The position numbers and the translations under genes are program-made. Below, in pieces: positions 1 through 6,422 of a DNA stretch of 20,032 bases (the stretch's first letter is position 1; each line of letters starts with the position of its first letter). The DNA is from an uncultured Anaerotruncus sp. (GTDB lineage: Bacteria > Bacillota > Clostridia > Oscillospirales > Ruminococcaceae), in the NCBI GenBank assembly GCA_910586875.1, contig CAJUJI010000034.1:1-20032 (forward strand), written 5' to 3'. The notes beneath the pieces were generated by a model, which was not told the DNA's origin, searched no databases, and was given only the letters and a program-made list of their open reading frames with translations.

Positions 1-37
1 ATGTTATGCTGAATAAAAAAATAAAGGAGGTTTCTTT

Positions 38-1573
38 ATGAAACACAAACTGACAGCTTGGATCTTGACATGCAGCATTCTCCTGTGTATTCCGATGCAC
101 ATTTTTGCACAAACACTCTATGAAGATCCCTGCACAGACCTGCGGCCAAGCAGCGGAAAGAGCCATTATCAGCTGGTTTCGGTCGATGGTGTAACCAACA
201 CATTAGGCCGCGCAGCACTGGGAACCCGTGGGGAAGGTGGATGGCTTCAATATGAAGTGCATGGTGCACAGCAGCTAACCGTCACCCTATATACAACCAA
301 TTCCAGCATCGCATCATGGGAGGACAACCGTTATGAATGGGGCTGGACACGTACACAAACGCCTTCGCTTTATAGTCGTTGTCGGTACGATGCTACAAAA
401 AAGATGCTTTTCTTGCATACGAAATCCGGAGACTACCAGCTGCGCCGCGGAATTTTCCAGGCACAGTTTGAACCCGCCAGCACCGATTTTTCCGGAGACT
501 TTTACGGATTAAACATCACCTTTTCCACCGATGGCTTCCATTTCCAAACGACAGAGCAGGTCACCTTGCTAGAAAGCACGCGGGTTGGACAAAGCAGCTA
601 CTTCCTCGAACGTTTTGAAGCGACCGTTCCACAAGGTTGTACCGCGATCCGTTTCATCCTGCGCGGAGAACCGCTGATGGTATTTTCGCGAAATGGCACG
701 AGTGTGGAACCCTTTGAAATTGGGGAATATCCTATGTTGTTGGGCCGAATACAAATACGAGGCGAAAACCTCCAAATCGGACCACTGGACCCACCTTCTA
801 CCTCGGAACCCTCCTCTGCGCCTGAGCCTTCCTCCACTCCCGAGCCTTCCTCTACTCCTGAGCCTTCTTCTACTCCCGAGCCTTCCTCTACTCCTGAGCC
901 TTCCTCTACTCCTGAGCCTTCCTCTACTCCTGAGCCTTCCTCCACTCCCGAGCCTTCCTCTACTCCAGAACCTTCTTCTACTCCTGAGCCTTCTTCTACT
1001 CCTGAGCCTTCCTCCACTCCCGAGCCTTTTTCTACTCCTGAGCCTTCCTCCACTCCTGAGCCTTCCTCCACTCCAGAACCTTCTTCTACTCCAGAACCTT
1101 CTTCTACTCCTGAGCCTTCTTCTACTCCAGAACCTTCTTCTACTCCTGAGCCTTCTTCTACTCCTGAGCCTTCTTCTACTCCAGAACCCTCCTCTACTCC
1201 CAACCCCCCTTCTGCTACGGAATCCTCCTCGAACCACAAGCATCGCTCTCACCGGCCGCCTTCTCCCAGATGGAACCGCCCGTTAGAATGGGAGGAAGAG
1301 TTGCTTAAAGTGCAAGAATCTTCTGTGACCCACGACCAAAACTCTATCAGTAGCGCGCCTTTCCAAATCCTGCAACCTAACCAGGCACCAAACAGTTTGG
1401 ATCTGTCAAGTACCGCACAGCAAGCATCTACTTCTGAATGGATGCCCCCTGTGACATCACTAGCCGGCACACCCATAGTCAAACGGGGAAATGGACAGAT
1501 CCAATCTTTTGCAGCAGGAATCATTGGATTGGTCGCGCTGCTTTTTTTAGGCAACGGAAAACTGCGACATTGA
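38..1573 (+). CDS. Secreted, tail-anchored protein with 22 EPSSTP repeats
   Basis: The function is not recognised. The ATG at 38 follows a strong AAAGGAGG site (23-30). Residues 1-24 form a typical signal peptide (basic MKHK, hydrophobic core, cleavage near FA-Q). Residues 25 to about 255 are beta-rich with many aromatic and polar residues, like an extracellular carbohydrate-binding or lectin-like sandwich, but I cannot assign a family. Residues 257-388 are 22 tandem hexapeptides, mostly EPSSTP, which should be an extended stalk. A basic Ser/Pro linker follows (around HKHRSHRPPSPR), then a Ser-rich region and a C-terminal hydrophobic helix (about 488-505) ending in a short basic tail. There is no LPXTG sortase motif, so membrane anchoring by this helix is inferred. 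A stalked surface display protein is the best structural description. It lies 80 bases before the acyl-CoA synthetase, with no visible functional link. Confidence 0.85.
   Translation: MKHKLTAWILTCSILLCIPMHIFAQTLYEDPCTDLRPSSGKSHYQLVSVDGVTNTLGRAALGTRGEGGWLQYEVHGAQQLTVTLYTTNSSIASWEDNRYEWGWTRTQTPSLYSRCRYDATKKMLFLHTKSGDYQLRRGIFQAQFEPASTDFSGDFYGLNITFSTDGFHFQTTEQVTLLESTRVGQSSYFLERFEATVPQGCTAIRFILRGEPLMVFSRNGTSVEPFEIGEYPMLLGRIQIRGENLQIGPLDPPSTSEPSSAPEPSSTPEPSSTPEPSSTPEPSSTPEPSSTPEPSSTPEPSSTPEPSSTPEPSSTPEPSSTPEPSSTPEPFSTPEPSSTPEPSSTPEPSSTPEPSSTPEPSSTPEPSSTPEPSSTPEPSSTPEPSSTPNPPSATESSSNHKHRSHRPPSPRWNRPLEWEEELLKVQESSVTHDQNSISSAPFQILQPNQAPNSLDLSSTAQQASTSEWMPPVTSLAGTPIVKRGNGQIQSFAAGIIGLVALLFLGNGKLRH
806..1201 (+). 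repeat. 18-bp coding minisatellite, 22 tandem units
   Basis: Twenty-two in-frame 18-bp units of the form GAG-CCT-TCC-TCT-ACT-CCT span exactly 396 bases. Unit 1 encodes EPSSAP, unit 13 (1022-1039) encodes EPFSTP and the other twenty encode EPSSTP. Synonymous changes (gag/gaa, tcc/tct, cct/ccc/cca) differ between units. Gain or loss of units would keep the reading frame, so the expected variation is in stalk length and not on/off switching. The repeat also creates long open frames on the other strand and other phases, which are artefacts. Confidence 0.97.
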
Positions 1574-1655
1574 CAAATTGTTCTGGAGGTTTATAATGTG
1601 TAATATATATCTCTTTCTGAATGCAAGGGAAATAAAAAGGGGGAGGATTTTCTTG

Positions 1656-3326
1656 GTGAATGAATTATTATCCATCACGGTAGGCAATCTGCTTGAGCAG
1701 GTCGCCAATCAATATCCTGATGACCTGGCAATCCAATATAATGACCGCCCTTACCGGCGCACCTGGCGGGAGTTTGATGAGGAAGTAAACCGGATTGCCA
1801 AGGGCTTTTTGGCAATGGGACTAGGCCGCGGCGATCATATCGCAATTTGGGCAACCAATGTGCCAGAGTGGCTGCTGACCCTGTTTGCATGTGCCAAAAT
1901 TGGCGCGGTGCTGGTCACCGTCAATACCAATTATAAGGTATTCGAGTTGGAATATCTGCTGCGGCAATCGGACTCCAAGGCGCTGGTGATGATTCAAGGG
2001 TTAAAGGATGTCAACTATGTGGACGTTGTCAATGAACTTTGTCCCACCCTCAAAAACAGCAAGCTGGGCGAATATCAAAATCCGATGCTGCCATTTTTAA
2101 AACATATTGTTTATGTGGGCACCGAACAAGCTCCCGCTGGAATGTATCACTGGAACAGCCTGGAAAAGCTGGGGGAGGCGGTCTCTGAGGAGCAATTTCG
2201 CGCGGTCAATGCACTGGTAGACCCTCAGGATGTCACCAATATGCAATACACCTCTGGCACCACCGGCTTCCCCAAAGGGGTTATGCTGACCCATTACAAC
2301 ATTGTCAACAACGGCAAAAGTATCGGCGATTGCATGAAATTTACCCACGCCGACAAGTTGTGCATCTGCGTGCCGTTTTTCCATTGCTTTGGACTGGTGC
2401 TCGCTGTAATGGCCAGTCTTACCCACGCTACTGCGATGGTGCCGGTAGAAACCTATCGTCCAACCGCGGTCATGAAGGCGGTCCAGGAGGAGCAATGCAC
2501 CGCGCTGCATGGGGTGCCGACCATGTTCATCGCTATTTTGGAGCATCCCACCTTCCACGATTACAAATTTACCAGTCTGCGCACTGGAATTATGGCAGGC
2601 TCGCCCTGCCCGGTCAAGGTGATGCAGCTGGTGGTTGACAAGATGGGGATGAAGGAAATTACCATTACTTACGGCCAAACCGAGGCATCTCCGGCGACCA
2701 CTATGACCAGCACAGACGATAGCTTGGAGCTGCGGGTATCCACCGTTGGACGTGCAATGCCGTTTGTCGAAACAAAAATTGTCGATCCTGAAACGGGTGA
2801 GACGTTGGGCCCCAACCAGCCGGGCGAATTCTGTGCACGGGGTTACAACATCATGTGCGGTTACTACAAGATGGAGGAGGCCACCGCACAGGCAATCGAC
2901 GCGGACGGCTGGCTGCACAGCGGCGATCTTGCGATGGTGGATGAAAACGGGTACTATAAAATTACCGGCCGCATCAAGGATATGATTATCCGCGGCGGTG
3001 AAAACATCTATCCAAAGGAAATCGAGGAGTATTTATATACACATCCGCTGGTGCGCGATGTACAGGTGATCGGCGTACCCAGCCAGCAGTACGGCGAGGA
3101 GGTTTGCGCCTGTATCATCCCGCGTGCGTGGGAGGATGGATTGGTTGCAAAGGACATCCAGGACGCTGTATTGTCCAACATGGCGCGGCATAAGGTGCCA
3201 AAATACGTGCTGTTTATGGAAAGCTTCCCGATGACCGCAAGCGGCAAAATCCAAAAGTTCAAGCTGCGCGAGTTGGCGGTGGAGCGCCTGCGCTTGCAGG
3301 ACGAAGCAGCTATTGAAACTGCGTAA
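1656..3326 (+). CDS. AMP-forming acyl-CoA synthetase (FadD/CaiC-like)
   Basis: Activates a carboxylic acid, probably a fatty acid, with ATP to acyl-AMP and transfers it to CoA. Numbered from the GTG at 1656 (556 aa), the ANL-family motifs are all present: P-loop YTSGTTGFPKG at 198-208, A5 motif YGQTE at 339-343, SGDL at 422-425, hinge/A8 GRIKDMIIRGGENIYP at 438-453, and the C-terminal catalytic lysine in ASGK (K531). The frame is open upstream to 1578, with another ATG at 1596 behind CTGGAGG. I prefer 1653/1656 because a GGGGGAGG site (1639-1646) precedes it and the protein then begins like its family (NELLSITVGNLLEQ). The acyl substrate cannot be read from the sequence. No beta-oxidation genes are nearby, so a role in fatty acid uptake or lipid remodelling is as likely as catabolism. 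Confidence 0.9.
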   Translation: MNELLSITVGNLLEQVANQYPDDLAIQYNDRPYRRTWREFDEEVNRIAKGFLAMGLGRGDHIAIWATNVPEWLLTLFACAKIGAVLVTVNTNYKVFELEYLLRQSDSKALVMIQGLKDVNYVDVVNELCPTLKNSKLGEYQNPMLPFLKHIVYVGTEQAPAGMYHWNSLEKLGEAVSEEQFRAVNALVDPQDVTNMQYTSGTTGFPKGVMLTHYNIVNNGKSIGDCMKFTHADKLCICVPFFHCFGLVLAVMASLTHATAMVPVETYRPTAVMKAVQEEQCTALHGVPTMFIAILEHPTFHDYKFTSLRTGIMAGSPCPVKVMQLVVDKMGMKEITITYGQTEASPATTMTSTDDSLELRVSTVGRAMPFVETKIVDPETGETLGPNQPGEFCARGYNIMCGYYKMEEATAQAIDADGWLHSGDLAMVDENGYYKITGRIKDMIIRGGENIYPKEIEEYLYTHPLVRDVQVIGVPSQQYGEEVCACIIPRAWEDGLVAKDIQDAVLSNMARHKVPKYVLFMESFPMTASGKIQKFKLRELAVERLRLQDEAAIETA

Positions 3327-3353
3327 CCTAAACCTGCACAATATGCAGGCATG

Positions 3354-3390
3354 GGCCAGCCTGTGCACCGGCAACGCACACAGGCCGGCC
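3354..3390 (+). other. Hairpin between acyl-CoA synthetase and pseudokinase
   Basis: GGCC-A-GCCTGTG pairs with CACAGGC-C-GGCC (11 pairs, one A/C mismatch, 13-base loop). A smaller perfect hairpin, CCTGCA/TGCAGG with a 5-base loop, precedes it at 3333-3349. Neither has a T-run, so these are not classic intrinsic terminators. They could attenuate or process an mRNA continuing into the next gene, whose start is only 26 bases downstream. Confidence 0.5.
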
Positions 3391-3415
3391 GTTGTAAGGG
3401 GTAACGCTTAGTATT

Positions 3416-5425
3416 GTGACGGAACACCAGCAAAAGAATTCTATCGGTAATGGAGTGGAACAATCGATGGCAGGCAATGAATTCAAGCTCTGTATGGGGT
3501 GCATGTCCCCGCTGTTTGATGGTTCGGTATGCAGTGTTTGCGGCTACGACGCAAATACCCCCTCCGATCCCAGCTTCCTGCCGCCTCAGACCCTTTTGGT
3601 ACAGCGTTATCTGGTGGGCCGCCGGTTGTCCGATGATCCAGAGGGCGTTTGGTATGTGGGCTTTGACTGCAAGGATCAGCAAAGAATTTGGGTCCGTGAA
3701 TATGCACCCGCAAACATCAGCCGGCGCGACCCAGAAAGCGGTGATGTCCTGCCGCTGCTCAGCGCAGAAGCACAGTTTAAAGCGCTCCTATCGGATTTTG
3801 AGGACCTTTGCAGCAGCATTCAGCGGCTGTCGTTCTCTGAAAGGGTGCTGCCGGTGCTGGACCTGGTCCATGCCAATCATACCGCCTACGCCATCTACCG
3901 CTATCTGAAAACAATCTCACTGGAGTCCTTTTTATACCGCAGTGATGGGCGGCTAAGCTGGCGCCACACCAAAAAGCTGCTTATGCCGCTGTATCACACG
4001 GTTGCGAATGTCCACAAGCTGGGATTGATTCATCGCGGCATCAGTCCCGGAACCGTTCAGCTCGACCAGACCGGCACCCTTTGGCTGACAAACTTTACAA
4101 TCGCCGCCGCGCGCACCAACAAGAGCGAGCTTTCCGCACAGCTGTTTCCCGGCTATTCTGCACCGGAGCAATACGCGCCGGACGGCTGGCAGGGGACTTG
4201 GACGGACGTTTACGCACTGGGGGCGCTGACCTACCATGTTGTAACCGGCAAGCACCCGCCTGCTGCGATGGATCGGGTTTACGGAGACGACCTGCTGGAC
4301 CGGCGCGCGGTGAATGCGGAGATGCCTGCCACGGTGGTACAGGCAATTAACCAGGCGCTCGCGTTTGAGGTTTCCGAACGCACCAAAACCGCAGAGGCGT
4401 TTATTTCCGCCCTGCTGGTGAGCGAGGGCGGAAACACAGCGGTATATACCGCACCGACCAACCGGCGGCATCTGGTGGAGGAGGGCGAACCGGTCGTCCC
4501 TCCTGAGCCGGCACCCCCAACACCTCCCCAACCGCAGGATACCTCAAAGCAAGCACAGGAAATGGAGATGGTTCCAATGGCAAGAGAAGAACGTCCGGCG
4601 CCTCACAGACGGGAGCCGCCAAAACGCCGGCGCAGAAAGCAGAAGAAAGGACATCCTGTTCTTTCGCTGTTTTTGTCGCTGCTGGTCGCGACTGCCCTGC
4701 TGGGCGGCGGAGTGTATTGGGTCGCCACCAACTATCTGGAGGATTTGTTGCAGCCGCAAAAGTCCAGTTCTTCTGCATCGGTTTCTTCCTCAGAGCCGGA
4801 TTCCAGCACGAGTGAGGATCAGCTGCCCGAGGATGGCACCGTTCCGCGTTTGGTCAGCCGGCCTGCGGCAGATGTCAAAACCAACTATCAGCTAAACCGC
4901 AATTACAACCTGATTTTCGAGGAAAAGTTTAATAGCGATTACGCCGAGGGGATTATTTTTGACCAGCTGCCAATCGAGGGCAGTGAGCTGGAAAAGGGCG
5001 GAGATCTGACCTTGTTTGTTTCCAAGGGTCCCGAAATTATCGATATGCCTTCTATTATTGGCTCGCCCACCGAAGATGCAATCGAGCTGTTAAACGGGCT
5101 GGGGATCAAGTTTGACCTCATACCGGTACATAATAATTCCTATGAACCAAATGTGATTGTTCGCTCTGATAAGCAGCCTGGCGATAAAATTGATGTCCAG
5201 CGCGACACCATTATGCTGTACATCAAGGATGTTGGAGAGGAGGATGAGGAGGAGGAAGAGGAAGAGGAAGAGGAAGAGGAAGACGAGCCCTCCAGTTCTT
5301 CCCGCCGTTCCTCCAGCTCCTCCCGCCCATACCGGGTGAGCAGCTCCAGCAGCAAATCCAACAGTGGTAGGGTCACCCAAGACCGGCATGGAAACACCGT
5401 CGTTGAATTTGATGACGAGGATTAA
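3416..5425 (+). CDS. Zinc-ribbon / pseudokinase / TM / PASTA membrane protein
   Basis: A 669-aa protein built like the clostridial zinc-ribbon Ser/Thr kinases with PASTA tails. Domains in order: CxxC...CxxC zinc ribbon (C26, C29, C39, C42); kinase fold (about 64-335); Pro/Gln and basic linker; one membrane helix (about 413-437); Ser/Asp linker; two PASTA-like modules (about 474-539 and 540-605); an Asp/Glu run; and a Ser/Arg-rich tail. Catalytic residues are lost: the VAIK lysine is Arg (WVREYAP, R94), HRD is HRG (206-208), the loop Asn is Thr (T213), DFG reads NFT (226-228), and the Gly-rich loop is degenerate. The structural APE (APEQ, 249-252) and the DVYALG Asp remain. I infer a kinase-fold sensor or scaffold without phosphotransfer. 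PASTA domains of this family can bind cell-wall muropeptides. The start may instead be the ATG at 3467, since the site before the GTG is weak (AAGGGG, 14-base spacing). Confidence 0.88.
   Translation: MTEHQQKNSIGNGVEQSMAGNEFKLCMGCMSPLFDGSVCSVCGYDANTPSDPSFLPPQTLLVQRYLVGRRLSDDPEGVWYVGFDCKDQQRIWVREYAPANISRRDPESGDVLPLLSAEAQFKALLSDFEDLCSSIQRLSFSERVLPVLDLVHANHTAYAIYRYLKTISLESFLYRSDGRLSWRHTKKLLMPLYHTVANVHKLGLIHRGISPGTVQLDQTGTLWLTNFTIAAARTNKSELSAQLFPGYSAPEQYAPDGWQGTWTDVYALGALTYHVVTGKHPPAAMDRVYGDDLLDRRAVNAEMPATVVQAINQALAFEVSERTKTAEAFISALLVSEGGNTAVYTAPTNRRHLVEEGEPVVPPEPAPPTPPQPQDTSKQAQEMEMVPMAREERPAPHRREPPKRRRRKQKKGHPVLSLFLSLLVATALLGGGVYWVATNYLEDLLQPQKSSSSASVSSSEPDSSTSEDQLPEDGTVPRLVSRPAADVKTNYQLNRNYNLIFEEKFNSDYAEGIIFDQLPIEGSELEKGGDLTLFVSKGPEIIDMPSIIGSPTEDAIELLNGLGIKFDLIPVHNNSYEPNVIVRSDKQPGDKIDVQRDTIMLYIKDVGEEDEEEEEEEEEEEEDEPSSSSRRSSSSSRPYRVSSSSSKSNSGRVTQDRHGNTVVEFDDED
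5242..5289 (+). repeat. GAGGAA-type repeat encoding an acidic tract
   Basis: A purine-only run of gag/gaa codons, largely a repeated gaggaa hexamer, encodes an almost pure Glu/Asp stretch of the PASTA protein after the second PASTA module. It is followed at once by clusters of four to five Ser codons. Low-complexity tracts like this are prone to slippage, and in-frame length change is expected between strains. Confidence 0.85.
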
Positions 5426-5455
5426 CCATATTTTTCTCTTGATAAAATAGAATCC

Positions 5456-5507
5456 GGGCTATTGGAAGGATTGAAAGCATCGCCTTTTCTCCATTTTCAA
5501 TTAGCCC
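5456..5507 (+). other. Possible hairpin in the pseudokinase-isomerase gap
   Basis: In the 121-base gap, GGGCTATTG (5456-5464) can pair with CAATTAGCCC (5498-5507) with one bulged T, enclosing a shorter pairing ATTGAAA/TTTCAAT. There is no T-run after it. It may be a weak terminator or mRNA structure. I see no convincing promoter in this gap. Confidence 0.3.
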
Positions 5508-5546
5508 CTGAATAAACGCCGGATACCGGCAGATTGGTGGTACAAG

Positions 5547-6359
5547 ATGAAACTGGCATTTTCAACATTGGGTTGCCCAGGATGGTCCTGGGATGAAATT
5601 TTTGCAACTGCCAAAGACCTGGGGATGAACGGAATCGAGGTCCGCGGGGTTGCGAACCAGATGTTTGCACCTCAAATCAAGGCGTTTCTGGGGGAACGCG
5701 GGGAAAAGAACCTGGCGCGGCTGAAAAAGGCGGGCATGGAAATTCCGATGCTCACCTCGGGGGCTTGTCTGGGTCTGGTGGACGAGGCAGAGGAGCACAT
5801 CAAGGAAGCAGAAGCTTACATTGACTTTGCGCCCTCCATCGGGGCAAGCTATGTGCGCGTGGTGGTCACCACCAACCCCGCGCCCACCGAGGAGGAAGAC
5901 CTGCTGCTTGCAAAAGCGCGCTATGACCAGCTGTGCGACTACGCGCGCGGCAAGGGGGTCGCTGTGCTGATTGAAACCGCCGGCGAGCTGGCAAACAGCC
6001 GTTCTATGCGCTCGTTCATGCGCGGTGTAGACCCTGAGGTTGGCGGCGTGCTGTGGGATTTGCACCATCCGCACCGGTTCTATGGCGAAAGCGTCGAGAA
6101 AACCTATGACAATATCGGCGAGTGGGTCCGGTATATGCACGTAAAAGATTCTGTGCTGCATGAGGGCAAGGTTGAGTATCGTATGATGGGATACGGCGAT
6201 GTTCCCGTTATGGATGCTCTGCAAATTCTCAACCACAATGGCTATGACGGCTATGTAACGCTCGAATGGCTCAAGCGCTGGAACCCCGACTTGCAGGAGC
6301 CAGGAATTGTATTTGCACACTTCGCCAGCTATATGAACTATCTGAAGAATCAACTTTAA
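5547..6359 (+). CDS. Sugar phosphate isomerase/epimerase (xylose-isomerase-like TIM barrel)
   Basis: A 270-aa single-domain protein of the AP-endonuclease-2/xylose isomerase superfamily. It starts with the family strand KLAFSTLGCPGW and carries the metal-ligand pattern in order: E143 (LIETAGE), D171 and H173/H174 (WDLHHPH), H198 (MHVKDS) and E240 (VTLEW). Members isomerise or epimerise sugars, sugar acids or inositol derivatives using a divalent metal, or have related aldose/ketose reactions. The substrate cannot be told from the sequence. No sugar kinase, dehydrogenase or transporter lies next to it. The ATG at 5547 has only a weak ribosome site (GGTGG, 6-base spacing), which suggests low expression or translation linked to upstream transcription. 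The gene ends 17 bases before a perfect inverted repeat. Confidence 0.88.
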   Translation: MKLAFSTLGCPGWSWDEIFATAKDLGMNGIEVRGVANQMFAPQIKAFLGERGEKNLARLKKAGMEIPMLTSGACLGLVDEAEEHIKEAEAYIDFAPSIGASYVRVVVTTNPAPTEEEDLLLAKARYDQLCDYARGKGVAVLIETAGELANSRSMRSFMRGVDPEVGGVLWDLHHPHRFYGESVEKTYDNIGEWVRYMHVKDSVLHEGKVEYRMMGYGDVPVMDALQILNHNGYDGYVTLEWLKRWNPDLQEPGIVFAHFASYMNYLKNQL

Positions 6360-6376
6360 CAAGAGGCTTCGCCGGC

Positions 6377-6417
6377 TGGCGCTTCATTCTGCCGCTTAGT
6401 GGCAGAATGAAGCGCCA
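6377..6417. terminator. Perfect 17-bp inverted repeat between convergent genes
   Basis: TGGCGCTTCATTCTGCC (6377-6393) is perfectly complementary to 6401-6417, with a 7-base loop. It lies between the ends of the isomerase (+) and feoB (-) and is likely a bidirectional terminator. Neither strand has a proper T-run after the stem, which is unusual for an intrinsic terminator. Confidence 0.65.
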
Positions 6418-6422
6418 ATCTA

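Noticed and set aside
806..1201. CRISPR array
   Set aside because: Units are contiguous 18-bp codon repeats with no unique spacers, inside a coding frame, and no cas genes are present.
569..1286. Long open frames on the - strand and in another + frame across the repeat, encoding Arg/Ser/Gly- or Leu/Pro-rich proteins
   Set aside because: They are by-products of an 18-bp repeat without stops in any phase. They have no ribosome sites and no non-repeat domain, while the + strand frame has a signal peptide, a membrane helix and a perfect ribosome site.
5562..6362. A 266-codon frame antisense to the isomerase
   Set aside because: The sense strand has the complete metal-ligand set of its family. 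The antisense translation shows no domain and no ribosome site.
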